Positions 20,933 to 31,269 of a stretch of DNA of 64,000 nt are shown piece by piece. Position 1 is the stretch's first letter. Each line of letters opens with the position of its first letter. Source of the stretch: Cordylochernes scorpioides. Its lineage: Eukaryota > Arthropoda > Arachnida > Pseudoscorpiones > Chernetidae. The stretch lies in NCBI GenBank assembly GCA_030710605.1, contig CP092877.1, positions 496,001-560,000 of the forward strand, read 5' to 3'. The notes beneath the pieces were generated by a model, which saw only the letters and a program-made list of their open reading frames with translations, did no database searches and had not been told where the DNA came from. The position numbers were made by a program, and so were the translations under genes.

Positions 20933-21769
20933 CTATATTTCTTGTTGGTCGTGTAGTGGCACTCTATATGGGCGTAATGCTATTATTTTATCTGTGGTGG
21001 TATTGATTTTTACCGGGGGTATGTTCAATTTGGGCACGTTGTATTTGTTAGTAGAGAACACATGCGAGAATTCATATAGAATTCGGTGAAGTTCGTGTGG
21101 ACAATGTTCTAAATGAGGTGCCACATTAGAAGGTATAGATAACTCAATATCATGAGCAGGAGATATAGGGGGTGATACAACAGTGGGGGAAAATATAGGG
21201 GCAGGCTCCGCCACATGTAAACAAGACTGGTTCGAGGGGAGGGTGGTAAAAATAGCTGTTTCCCTCGGTTGATTGGGACGAAAATCCTCTTTGCGCTTGG
21301 TGAACTTATAGACATTTGTTGGGAGAGCATCATTATTTTGATAAATTTAGAGATTATTAAAATCTATAATTAATTTAAATATTTTAAGAGTATTAATAGA
21401 TAAAATACCAAAAGGTAGTGAAGCTTCTACTATAAAAAATTTAGTTTTTGGGTGAGGTTACCGATTTTAAGTTTTAAAAAAATATATTAAATAAAAACAA
21501 ACGTTAGCATTGCGTCTCTTTATACATGAAATTTATTATGCTAGCTTTCGGATCTTATCGATCCTTCCACAGGCTATATATCCAAGGGTATTTACATTGT
21601 GGGCTATTGCATTTACAGTTAAACTGTACTGATGGATAATAATTTTATATGGTAATCTATTTTCTATGGTTCTTAAAATATCCAAGTTAAGTATGTTAAT
21701 AGATGCTCCCGTGTCTATTAAAAAGGGAAATTTACATTTGGTGACAGTTCAGTCCATATTATTAGCTGT
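20933..21769 (-). pseudogene. Gypsy-A protease and linker to RT
   Basis: Reading leftward, the aspartic protease active site lies in PFLIDTGASINIL at about 21688-21726. The frame continues to about 21586, is broken by a short insertion (21481-21585), resumes (FFIVEASLPFGILSINTLKIF) and then has stops before the linker at 21214-20933. The piece lies in the expected place between gag and RT. Confidence 0.75.
21481..21585 (-). mobile_element. Short Penelope-like 3' tail fragment with hammerhead-like hairpin
   Basis: About 100 bp break the Gypsy-A protease frame. On the minus strand they start with CTGTGGA, then AGGATC-GATA-AGATCC, then GAAAGC, the same layout as the hairpin of the Penelope-like element at 15921-15954, and end in T-rich sequence. 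The exact borders are uncertain. I infer a severely 5'-truncated insertion. Confidence 0.45.
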
Positions 21770-22769
21770 TCAACGAAAAAAGGTTGCAGGTTTTCCTACC
21801 GTTGGGTTGCTCGCGGGGCTTGTAGAGTCGTCTTGGCTTGCAGCTTGGACTTGGGGAACATGGCTCGGAGATTGGATCTTGGGCCGGGTGTGGGTACCAC
21901 GTTTTGGTACAGTGGTTGTGCGTGGTCTGGCGCTGTAGACTGGGCGTGTTCGGCTCTGTGGGAACCGTTGTTCACACTGGGAGTGCCAGTGCATAGCATT
22001 GCAATACTTGCAAGGCGAGGGTGGGGGTGTAACTTGGTACGTTACACGTGATGACCGTTGGTTGTTGTACCGCGGTGGTGGGTTGTGGTAGGTTGGGTGT
22101 GGAGCCTTGTCTACTTGGCGCTGGTACACTGCACTGGTGGCACACTGAGTTCCTCTTATTCTTGACACTAGGTCGAACCATTCCTTAATGGTGTTTGGCT
22201 GCACAGTTGCGATTAATCGCTGGTCTGCGACAGGTAGTCCGTCGGTCAGAGACTCTATTAATATGTCGGTGGGTAGGTTCAATTTCATGCCCATTACCGT
22301 TTTGTTTTGGTAGTATTCTTCTAGGGGCATTTGGGGTGTCAATTTGATGGGCAAAAAAGCGTGCAAACGACGCTTCTGTCGTTGCTGGGAATAGGTCTAT
22401 CAGTGTCTGGCGGGCATCATTATAAAATAACCTATCTAACTGTAGGTTTCTGAAATATTGGAGTGGCTTACTTTACAGATAGTAGGGTAACTTGCGTAGG
22501 CGGTCCGTGTAGGTCAGTTCTGCTCGGTCTGCTTGGGCATCGAAGTTGTCGAAAAAGCTCTGGGCTTCAAAGGTACCATCGTATGGACTCACGTCTATCT
22601 CCCTAGGAGATCGGGCGACCAGCAGCTTACTCAGGGTATCGGCGATCTGTGTCAGCGGGTCTGTGGAGGTACCTTGGGGCGGCGACGTTTCCTCCTCTTC
22701 AAATGTCGTCTCTTGTTTGGGGACAGATTGCTCGGCAATATCGTTGGACGGGTTGGTTTGCTCCTCCAT
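21770..22769 (-). pseudogene. gag: Gypsy-A gag
   Basis: It starts MEEQTNPSNDIAEQSVPKQE. A capsid-like segment (IDVSPYDGTFEAQSFFDNFD) ends at a stop near 22473. After a frame change, more capsid (EYYQNKTVMGMKLNLPTDIL, 22366 on) and a zinc-knuckle-like CKYCNAMHWHSQC follow, with a basic, proline-rich tail. There is at least one frameshift. Confidence 0.75.
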
Positions 22770-22869
22770 CTTGGCTCTTTCTCTCTTTTCTATCTGGACA
22801 GTCTTCTTACCTTCTTCGCTGTGGTGTCCTTCGTTTGGGTTATCCTGTCGGCTTAGATGTGATAAAGAG

Positions 22870-23625
22870 TTGCTGTCGACTTATCTGTGATGAGATCCTG
22901 TCGACTCTCGCTATAAGCTGTGGTAACCGAGGGTCAAACCTGTAGTAACCGAGAGGCGGTAACAGTCAGGGCGTGGATAGTTTTCCAGTACCTCTCTGCA
23001 CTTTGGAAGACCTTTAACAGTTTTCACAGAGTACAGGCAGTCGTGGTCGAGGCAGAGTGGAAAGTTTGGGAAAGTCCACACACACAAAACGAAGAGACAC
23101 AGCTGTAGTAGGAAAGTTCTTTGAACAGATAGGAGTTGAGCTAAGCAAGATGGAGTTAAAAGGATTCTTACTGTTTTACATGGCGGTCAGGTGGTCCTGG
23201 CTAAGATCGACAAGGGCTCACGCTGACGATGAAAGGGGTGACTGCTGACTAACTATGGACTAACTGCGCTCGGCTAAAAAGCGAGGTGTTTATATACGAT
23301 TCCCGAGAAGGGGGGGGGAGTTAGACTTTAAACGTCTGCGGCATTCCGCACCCTTTGGACCAGATGGCAACGGGCTGCCGAATTCCTTTTCAGGGTTGTT
23401 GGATTGTAGACGTTTTTGAACTTTTCAATCTTGCTTTAACTCAGCTCTTAATCTAGTACATAGTTTTATTTATTTGTCTTTAGTTTGTACAAAGTACATT
23501 ACATATGGTGATGCAATGACACAGATTAATCATGCGCATAATTATTTATAGATGTGTTTCTATATACAACATGACAATCTTGTTATAAGTAATTATACAA
23601 TATAAGGTTGTTGGTTTAAATTACC
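22870..23625 (-). repeat. Gypsy-A 5' LTR end and leader
   Basis: It is the reverse complement of about 29370-30130 at the end of the Gypsy-B LTR, including the stretch with AACCGAGGGTCAAACCTGTAG. Homology stops abruptly at about 23625, where AT-rich (ATT)n sequence and the tRNA-Tyr block begin. The outer part of this LTR is therefore missing. Confidence 0.65.
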
Positions 23626-23639
23626 ATATATATTTTATT

Positions 23640-24258
23640 ATATCATTATTATTATTATTAATATATATAGTCACGACCGTCTTTCCTCATCGGCCGCCTC
23701 TGTCACGGATGCGCGCGCACAGGGAGGACACGTGCTCGCCGGCAGCCAATAAAAATTAAAAAAAAAAACTCCCTCGAGCCAGATTTGAACCAGCGACCTA
23801 AGGATCACCATTGTAACATCTACAGTCCTCTGCTCTGCCAACTGAGCTATCGAGGGATACAAACTGTATGAATAAGTTTACCTTTTAAAGTCAACTAATC
23901 CTATTTCTACACAAAATGTATATACTCATACATATATTATATTATTATTATTATTATTAATATATATAGTCACGACCGTCTTTCCTCATCGGCCGCCTCT
24001 GTCACGGATGCGCGCGCACAGGGAGGTCACGTGCTCGCCGGCAGCCAACAGGCGCACACCGCCGGCGGGGGGGGGGGGGCATTACATCACTCAAGGTCAC
24101 CTACGCCCCAACGATGACACGTGATCGTAGCCGTCCAATAGGAGGGCGCCGGCCATCCGTGACAGAGGCGGCCTATGACTGATTGATTAGGATTAGGATA
24201 TGCATTTATTTAAGGCGCCAATTTATAATTGTAACAAATAGTATTTGAATAAAAACAA
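23640..24258. repeat. Helitron-like block with a 90-bp direct repeat around tRNA-Tyr
   Basis: About 90 bp beginning TATATATAGTCACGACCGTC occur twice (about 23660-23750 and 23963-24052). GGCCGCCTCTGTCACGGATG (from about 23690) also recurs inverted at about 24150-24173. The block ends with the sub-terminal sequence typical of the window's Helitrons (GGCGCCAATTTATAATTG) and runs into the gap before the expected hairpin and CTAG. A 13-G run lies at about 24066-24078. Confidence 0.55.
23770..23856 (-). tRNA. tRNA-Tyr (anticodon GTA) with a 14-nt intron
   Basis: On the minus strand CCCTCGA pairs with TCGAGGG, a perfect 7-bp acceptor stem with discriminator A. The D arm is TAGCTCAGTTGGCAGAGC, the anticodon loop ACTGTAG, and the T arm GGTTCAAATCTGGC. 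The 14-nt intron ATGTTACAATGGTG sits just 3' of the anticodon, the canonical place, leaving a 73-nt mature tRNA. A long T run follows, which would terminate RNA polymerase III. All arms look functional. Confidence 0.92.
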
Positions 24259-24358
24259 NNNNNNNNNNNNNNNNNNNNNNNNNNNNNNNNNNNNNNNNNN
24301 NNNNNNNNNNNNNNNNNNNNNNNNNNNNNNNNNNNNNNNNNNNNNNNNNNNNNNNNNN
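24259..24358. other. Assembly gap of 100 N
   Basis: Exactly 100 unknown bases, the usual placeholder for a gap of unknown size. Linkage across it is not proven by sequence. Confidence 0.98.
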
Positions 24359-24870
24359 CCCTCCGAAAAATTCTAGGCTTGGGGGTGGTGGCTGACAGAA
24401 GAAAACGTTGTTATTCCACGAGGCGGCATCTTCAGGATCAACTTTTATGCGTCTTGTTGGCGAGGCGCTAAAAGATCTAATTGGTGGTAGGCCTTGTGTC
24501 CGCCTGCTTCTTCTTGGGTTGGAAACAGCATCTCCACCAGTGTTGCGCTGGTGACCTGATGTACTGGGAAGAAACATTCGAGCAGTCTTTCCAACGTTTA
24601 TTCACAAACCAAAAGTTTGGAGGCAAAGCACTTTCTAACTAAAGATTATTGTCTTAAATAATCTAAAAACAAAAGTATGCAAATTTGACGATACAAAAGT
24701 ATGTAAAATAATTATAGAAAACAAAATTATGTAAAAATAATTATACATGAAAGTTATTAAAAATAAATAAGATGTTAAAAGTTAAAATTGGATCCATAAG
24801 AAATGATGTAGCCAAAACAAGTAAATTAAAATGTGACATGTAAATTAAAGGCTCCAACAGCGCGCCAACA
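24359..24870. other. Unassigned sequence after the gap
   Basis: A minus-strand open frame (24577-24359, MFLPSTSGHQRNTGGDAVSN..., basic with RRSRR) runs into the gap. It could be the C-terminus of a retroelement polyprotein, but I recognise no domain. 24580-24870 is AT-rich with nothing identifiable. Confidence 0.3.
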
Positions 24871-25801
24871 ATATGGACACTCCGAACATATCTACACGTA
24901 ATAGTGGATCATTTAACGCGATATGCTTGGGCCTTTCCATCTAAGTCCACCAGTACCCAAACGTACATTCAAACCCTCAGAACTGTACTACAACAAGGAT
25001 TTCCAAAACGTCTGTTATCTGACAGAGCGCCCGATTTTACCTCAGAAAAATTCCGTAAATTTCTAATAACACATGGTATACAACCTCTACTCACCACAAG
25101 CAATAACCCACAAGCAAACGTTTTAATAGAACGCTTAAATGCCACCATTACAGGCAAGCTCAGACTAGCTTATCTAGAAAATCCGAAAGCTTCCTGGACT
25201 CAACTAGTTAAGCGCGTCACTCAGACGTATAATAACACACCCCATTCTGTCACAAGTTTCCACCCACCTACTTAATGTTCAATGTTATCCCCCCAGATCT
25301 AAGAACTCATCTTAACCCATACCCCGAAATAACTATAGCTCGAGAGATAGCACGCTCTCGTACCCAAAATAAGCATAAAAAGATAAAGAAACATTTGATA
25401 AGTAGCACAGAACACCACATTTCGAAGTGAATGATCTTGTTGTGGTAAAAAATTATAGACATCCCGACACAGGTAAATTAGCACCATATTTTACTGGACC
25501 ATATACAATAATTGAAATAATCTCACCCAATGTTGTTCGAATAGATCGCCCCAATCAACCCCTCAATAGAGTCAGTGACACCATACATGTCAATAAATTA
25601 AAATATTACACAGAGAATGTTCTGTACATCACATCTCCACAACCCCGATTTGTTCAAAACCCACAGCGATTGTTTCAAGATGTATATCTCAGTGAATTCA
25701 ATCATTTGACTCCAGATATCTTAGAGACGCAACCATTCCGAATTATACCGCCTACAACCTCACAGCACTTTTTGCATTTAAATCCCGGTATTTTCGAATA
25801 G
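24871..25801 (+). pseudogene. Gypsy-B integrase, 5'-truncated
   Basis: Homology to the Gypsy-A integrase starts abruptly at about 24871. It gives the core (VDHLTRYAWAFPSKSTSTQT, LLSDRAPDFTSEKFRKFLIT, ERLNATITGKLRLAYLENPK), then a stop at 25275. After frame changes come the C-terminal domain (LVVVKNYRHPDTGKLAPYFT) and the tail ending at 25801. It shares its sequence with Gypsy-A but in the opposite orientation and without the 7-bp duplication. Confidence 0.85.
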
Positions 25802-25820
25802 GCAAGAAATATGCCAACCT

Positions 25821-25851
<31 letters not shown>

Positions 25852-26602
25852 AGTAAATAACAAACCTAGCAAATATCCCGCGGAAGATGACTGACCCCAG
25901 TAATAGAATCCCCGACGATAAACAGCGGCAATTACCCTTTAGTCGACCCCGTTTCATGTTTATACAACGTCCTCTCTCCCTGCTCACAAAGCTGTCATCT
26001 AAATATCCGCTATCGGAATGATCGTCATGTGTAACACTTGTTTCACATCAACTATTTATATTTCCTCGAGAATTTCACAAATTCCCAGACAGAGAGTCAT
26101 AAAAACACCGATGTTTACCGAAGGGATATGAACTAGCTACACACCACATTGATAAATTCTCTCTAGAAGTAATACTTTAGAAGAAATCATTATAACAATA
26201 TTTAATTATATTCTTTTTTGTATAACATATTTTATTTTTTATTTTTTACCTTTCGTATATATAATCACCAGTTTTTGATCCAACATTAAAAAAATCAATT
26301 TTACTTTTATTTTTCAGAATATTATTTTAGTATTACAAAATATTATTTGTTGTCGATAATCACTTTAATTCTTCATTATTATTATTACTTTTATATATTG
26401 TATGTTTGATTTTGTCCAATTAAACTTATTCAACCACAATGATATTTCTATATTTTTATTCATTTCATATTTGTTTTTATACCTTATATAATATGACCAT
26501 GTTTATCATTAACTATTGGGCATCCACAGCAATCGTTTACAACAATCTATTTCTCTAACCACTTCAGTGTACTTTTCACTACTATCAATTTCTCTCTCTC
26601 TC
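25802..26602 (+). repeat. Gypsy-B LTR, first part
   Basis: It is non-coding and matches the reverse complement of the Gypsy-A LTR at 1-1233. An A19 run with (GA)n follows pol at about 25823-25850. It is interrupted in a CT-repeat at about 26602 by the ORF1-only element. Confidence 0.65.
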
Positions 26603-28534
26603 GGCCGTGCGGCCACGCGGTGCGCGAGCTCCGCGTTTTTCGAGATGGAGATTGATTTTATCGAATTAGCTAATCCTTTGGGGTATTGGCTGATAGCCAA
26701 GAAAATGACGAACATGAAAATCTAGTTCATGTGCAAAATGTCCCTGCTAATTTTGAGAAATCGGCGGAAACGGCAGAAATGCAAGTGAAGAATTTGCTTA
26801 ATACAAATATAAAAAACGGCGGAGATGCAAAATCAAGCCGCGGAAAAAAATGAAATGTATGCAAATTCGGCAGCGACTGCTAGCCTCTGCCTTCCAACTA
26901 TGACTTCCTTCTCTCTCTCAGCGGAAAATCGCATGAATTTAAAAAAAGTAGACGGCTATGTAAATTCGTCTACAAAGAACGGCAGCGATGCAGATCAGGC
27001 TGCGGAAACAATCGAGAAAATGTTAATTGGGCGGATCAACTGGAGGCCGCGGAGAAGGATGAAGATACTACACCCTTCATCCAAGTGAAAAAAAGGAAGG
27101 CGTCACCTCCTAAAAGCCAGCCGACCAAGGTTGCGAAGTCGGAATCCAGCGCTCCAAAGTCAGCTGGGAAGCCACGAGTAATCAACAGGGACCCCGTGGC
27201 AGCCATTAAAAACACCAGGCAGCAGCAGCAGATTAATAAGGCCAGATCTGCAACAGCTTCCTTCGATTAGGGCTGCTTTATTGATTGGTGCTCGGATTTC
27301 GATCACCTGTGCTACATGAGGGCCTTGGAAGAGATGCTGGGAAGGGGATCCGTCTTCCAGCTCATGAGAATGTCTGGCCACATGCTGGCCAGTCTGTCCA
27401 GTGTGGAGAAGGCCGAGCGCCTGATCGAGGAAGGACTTATAATCGAAGACACCATCCTCAGAGCGTTCCCGTATAGGAAAAGGGCAGAAAAAATAATCAT
27501 CGGGAACCTGCCTATCACCGTAAAGGAGGAGGATTTAGTCGCAGCTCTGCGGCCATACTGCAGGGTCGTCTCTCTGGCCTTCGAGATTGTCAACTGCGAG
27601 GGCTACTCCTGGGCCACAGGCAATAGAGAGGCCTTCATCCTCATGAATGATGGCATGAAGCTCCACCAGCTCCCTGGAAAAGTGGATATCAAGTCCAAGG
27701 GAGAAACAACACCTGCCTTCATCACGCACGGCGTGAAATGCAGCATGTGCCATCGCCAGGGACATCGGCGAGCCAGCTGCCCCAAGAGAGTCAGGGAGGA
27801 ACGTCCCACTCATCAACAAACACCCAGGCAGGACCTAGCGCACCTTCCTCCTACCACTCAATCGCCATCCTCTGCAGCACTTACCGTGACTCCCCCAGCT
27901 GCACTTGCCAAGCCTCCAAAAATATCTCGGCTCCCGCGGCGTCCACTCCCGTCCAACCAACGCCTGCTACAAGCGTCGCAAATTCACCAGCGGGAAAAAT
28001 GTCCTTCTCCAGCAAAGTTAGCGAAACTAATTTAGCTGTTCCTACCCTGCCCCTCCCTCCTGTTCCCAGAGTGCAGGGGGAAAGTTCTCGGGAGGAAGAA
28101 TCGCCGAAGAAAATATCCTTGGCTCTTGAGCAGCTGAAGCCAGTCCTTGAGCGACTCCCTGACACCATATTCAAGGACATTGAAACAGCGGGCGTAGGGA
28201 GAGGAAAAGTGATTCAGGCAATCACTAACAAAGGCCCTGTGAAGGCGCTGCTCGCTGCCTTGAATCCCAAGCAGGCGGCTTGCCTGACTGACCTCACCAC
28301 TAAGATGATATTCTTTGTAGAGGATAATGCCTGCCACCTCTACAAGCAGCTCACCACCATCAGAGCTGCAGCTAATAGAAGGATTCATTGTACATAATTA
28401 CATATATTTTATATTTCATATATCATTATCATCTTCTTTGTAAATTAGACATTTTCATTCATTAATTTGTGCGGATTGTGTGTGCACTTTGTGTATTGAC
28501 GAGATGTCAATAAATCATGTTCAATTGTCAATTG
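26603..28534 (+). mobile_element. ORF1-only non-LTR element (HAL-like) inside the Gypsy-B LTR
   Basis: A GC-richer island of 1.93 kb is flanked by CT repeats on both sides (26591-26602 and 28535-28547), which serve as the TSD. It codes only an ORF1-like RNA-binding protein. It ends with AATAAA (28509-28514) and a short CAATTGT repeat tail. No RT or endonuclease is present, and the start is not in the middle of an ORF2. This is the layout of half-elements (HAL1) that depend on a partner for RT. Confidence 0.65.
27085..28397 (+). pseudogene. ORF1-like protein with CCHC knuckle
   Basis: One frame runs from a lysine-rich start (MKKRKASPPKSQPTKVAKSE) through an in-frame TAG at 27268-27270. It continues with SVFQLMRMSGHMLASLSSVE, an RRM-like stretch (KIIIGNLPITVKEEDLVAAL) and a CCHC knuckle (CSMCHRQGHRRASC), then a proline-rich tail. 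The C-terminal segment continues in another frame after about 28000 (KISLALEQLKPVLERLPDTI). An upstream acidic start (MEIDFIELANPLGYWLIAKK at 26645) is in yet another frame. RRM-like fold plus knuckle is typical of L1/Tx1-type ORF1 proteins; the clade is not certain. Confidence 0.6.
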
Positions 28535-28547
28535 TCTCTCTCTCTCT

Positions 28548-30150
28548 CCAACCATTGCTTCACATCAACGTAGAAAAATGACAGTACTGCTTGACAATTT
28601 TTTTTATTTCGTAATTTTAACAAACTCTTTGAACACAGTTCCCCAGATTTAAAAATCCCAACTTCTGGCTTGAACACGTTTGAGAAGCTTATTTCAATCA
28701 TCCGCAGAGCACAATCACCAACGCATGCACAAAGCGTTCACAACTCTCAATTTTTTTTAACTCTAGCGGACCACAATTAACCTTTGATTTCAAGTCAAGT
28801 CAGATCACCTACTGTCGCTACAACAATTCTACTTATCGCATGGCTCTATTTCACCCCTTTCACAATCATATTAATGAACAACTTCCTCTTCAACAACTTT
28901 TCAACCCAATAACCCTACAATTGTGACAAAGCACTACAACCCTTATACAGGATCACAAGTTAAACATTGCCTAGGAAGATGTTCAAGTCTATATCCTCGC
29001 TTTGCACCTGGATCTAAGTATTTGGTTGCATGTGTAATAATTACAATTGCATATTCTTTAACCCCTAACCCTTTCCAACGCCCGCCAATTATCTCTTAGA
29101 ATGTCGATTTTTTATCATCATTATTTTTTTTTATCAAACAAAGGTTTTATCTAAATTTCTCTTTTATAATGAATATCACAACTTTTAAATTAAACATAAG
29201 TTTTTTATATAATTTTCAGATATATCTAAACAAAACATCTTGTTATAGCCCTTTTTAACCTCACAGTTTAAATTAATTAAAAGAAATTTCAATTACTTAC
29301 CTGTGTTAGAGAGGCTTTACCCGTTTAAACCCAAATAAACCCTTTCACTCCCGGGGCCCATCTATGGTAATTTAAACCAACAACCTTATATTGTATAATA
29401 CTTATAACAAGATTGTCATGTTGTATATAGAAACACATCTATAAATAATTATACACATGATTGACATGTGTCATTGCATAACCATATGTAATGTACTTTG
29501 TACAAACCGAGGATGAATAAATAAAACTATGTAATAGATTGAGAGCTGAGTTAAAGCAAGATTGAGAAGAAGTTCAAAAACGTCTAAAATCGAGAGAGAA
29601 ATCCAGAAACCCTAAAGAGGAATTTGGCAGGTTGTTCCATCAAGGTCATTGGGTGTAAAATACCGCAGACGCCCCACGCCCTATGCACCCGTTCAAAGTC
29701 CAAATTCCTGCATGCCTCCTCACTCGGAAAATATATATAAGATCCCTGCCCTAGCCTAAAATATAGTCACTTCAACCTCAGCGTGAGCCTCGTCGATTGT
29801 ACCCAGGTCCACCTCATCGACCATGTAGAACAGTAAGAACTCTTCTATCTCCATCTTGCTCTTAGCTTGACTCCTATCTGTTCACAGAACTTTCACACTA
29901 CAACTGTGTCTCTTCGGTTTTTGTGTGTGGCCATTCCCAAGCTTTCCACTCTGCCTCGACCACGACTGCCTGTACTCTGTGAGAACTGTTAAAGGTCCTC
30001 CAAGGTGCAGAGAGGTACTGGAAAACTCTCCACGCCCTGACTGTCCCTCTCGGTTACTACAGGCTTGACCCTCAGTTATCACAGCTATAGCGAGAGTCGA
30101 CAGGATACTTCATCACAGATAAGTCGACAGGATACCCTCGTCACATATTC
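28548..30150 (+). repeat. Gypsy-B LTR, second part
   Basis: It resumes the LTR after the insertion. The first 230 bases match the reverse complement of window positions 1-250, and about 29370-30130 match the reverse complement of 22870-23625. I see no gene; the minus-strand open frame near 29900-30080 is low-quality. The right end is near GTCACATA at about 30150. Confidence 0.65.
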
Positions 30151-30790
30151 TTATATCTATAAAAATGAAATCCAAAATCGATGTTTGTTATCGCGTTGCG
30201 CAAAATCTACAGAATAAATCATTATGAAATTTCGCATGTAGGTACCTGAAGATTTCGTTTAACATATAGGCTATTGAAAAAACTAAAAAGGTTAATGTGC
30301 TTTTTTTTAAATATAAAACTAAAAAGCGTTATTTCCAGCCTTTACCGCTTGGGCGCAGAACTGGTCGCGACGATAAATGAATTTGATTGGTTAATAATTT
30401 ACACGTGGTTTGTTTACATAATGAATGTTAGTTTGTTTACACGATGAATGTTTTTAAAAGGTAAGATTATCCAATCGCCGTGAAACTTTAGGAAGTTATT
30501 TACTATACTATTGGGAAGGTTACTGGTTTGAATTTGATTTGAAATTAATATTCTTTGCAATTTTATTTGCAAATTTTCTACTTTCACTCGCAAGCAGCGC
30601 CTCTCGCGGTGTCTGGTGAAATTATATTTATAAATTGTAACAATGCTTAAAATGTGTTCCAAGTATAATCAATTTAATTTGAGAATTTAGAAATATATAT
30701 TCCAATAACGTAAAAAAAACCTGGCATTTTAATATTAATATATATTTAAAGAAAATATTGTAACGTTTTTGTGTTACATGTTTTAAAATG
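30151..30790 (+). repeat. Helitron-derived repeat, 5' part
   Basis: It starts TCTATAAAAATGAAATCC and carries the conserved segment with TTATCGCGTTGCGCAAAATC. The same family recurs at about 37077-37640 and 40270-40750, and inverted at about 36660-36920 and 45160-45685. No hairpin or CTAG end is present before the next element begins. Confidence 0.6.
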
Positions 30791-30984
30791 AGAAAAAATA
30801 GTACAAATAAAACATTGTACTGGGATAAGGTGCATAAATTAAGAAAAAGGCATCTCCTTTTCGTGCAACTGAAAGTTGCTGATCGCTTGTGCCATCTATC
30901 GGAATAAATATCAACTATTCTCGTTTATTTTTAATTATTCCAGAATTGGCCAAATACCCATTCTTGATTAATCAAGAAAAGCTA

Positions 30985-31028
30985 ACCACGGACGCGTTTC
31001 GGGCTGTGTTGGCCCTCATCAGCGTGGT
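30985..31028 (-). ncRNA. Hammerhead ribozyme, copy 1 downstream repeat
   Basis: On the minus strand: ACCACG (stem I 5' half), CTGATGA core, GGGC-CAACACA-GCCC (stem II), GAAAC, a very short stem III (GCG), GTC cleavage triplet, and CGTGGT (stem I 3' half), fully complementary. All invariant core bases are present. The tiny stem III is typical of Penelope-like element hammerheads, which are thought to act as dimers. Confidence 0.88.
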
Positions 31029-31269
31029 GCAAGCTGTACCTCAACGATTTATATGTGGTTTAACGGGCTACTAACCAAAAGTAATGATTTTTGAGCCCAT
31101 GCGCGATGTGAGGAGGCAAGGAATAGGGGTATGTAGCGGCAGGAGAAGACTCGCAGGGAAGTGGAAACGTTGGGAAAGCAGGGGAACAGCGCCTGGGAGA
31201 AGTGAGGCAGGGGTCCAGTAACCAGTGGAAGGTGGCGGGAGGAGTTGGAGGCGGGGGGTTTCTTGAAGC

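Larger units (their letters stand above)
1..23625 (-). mobile_element. Gypsy-A, old Metaviridae LTR retrotransposon, interrupted
   Basis: Read on the minus strand, the pieces follow Gypsy order: 5' LTR part (about 23625-22870), gag (22769-21770), protease, RT/RNase H (20917-20026), integrase (10409-9214), pol tail (1381-1234) and 3' LTR (1233 to the window edge). Two insertions split it, each with a TSD: 10410-20014 (ACTGATAAATC on both sides) and 1382-9209 (TACA on both sides). The reading frame of pol resumes directly across both sites, which confirms they were once contiguous. The copy is dead: gag has frameshifts, the RT has lost its catalytic core, and the integrase carries a 7-bp duplication. 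A related plus-strand copy (Gypsy-B) lies at 24871-30150. Confidence 0.85.
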
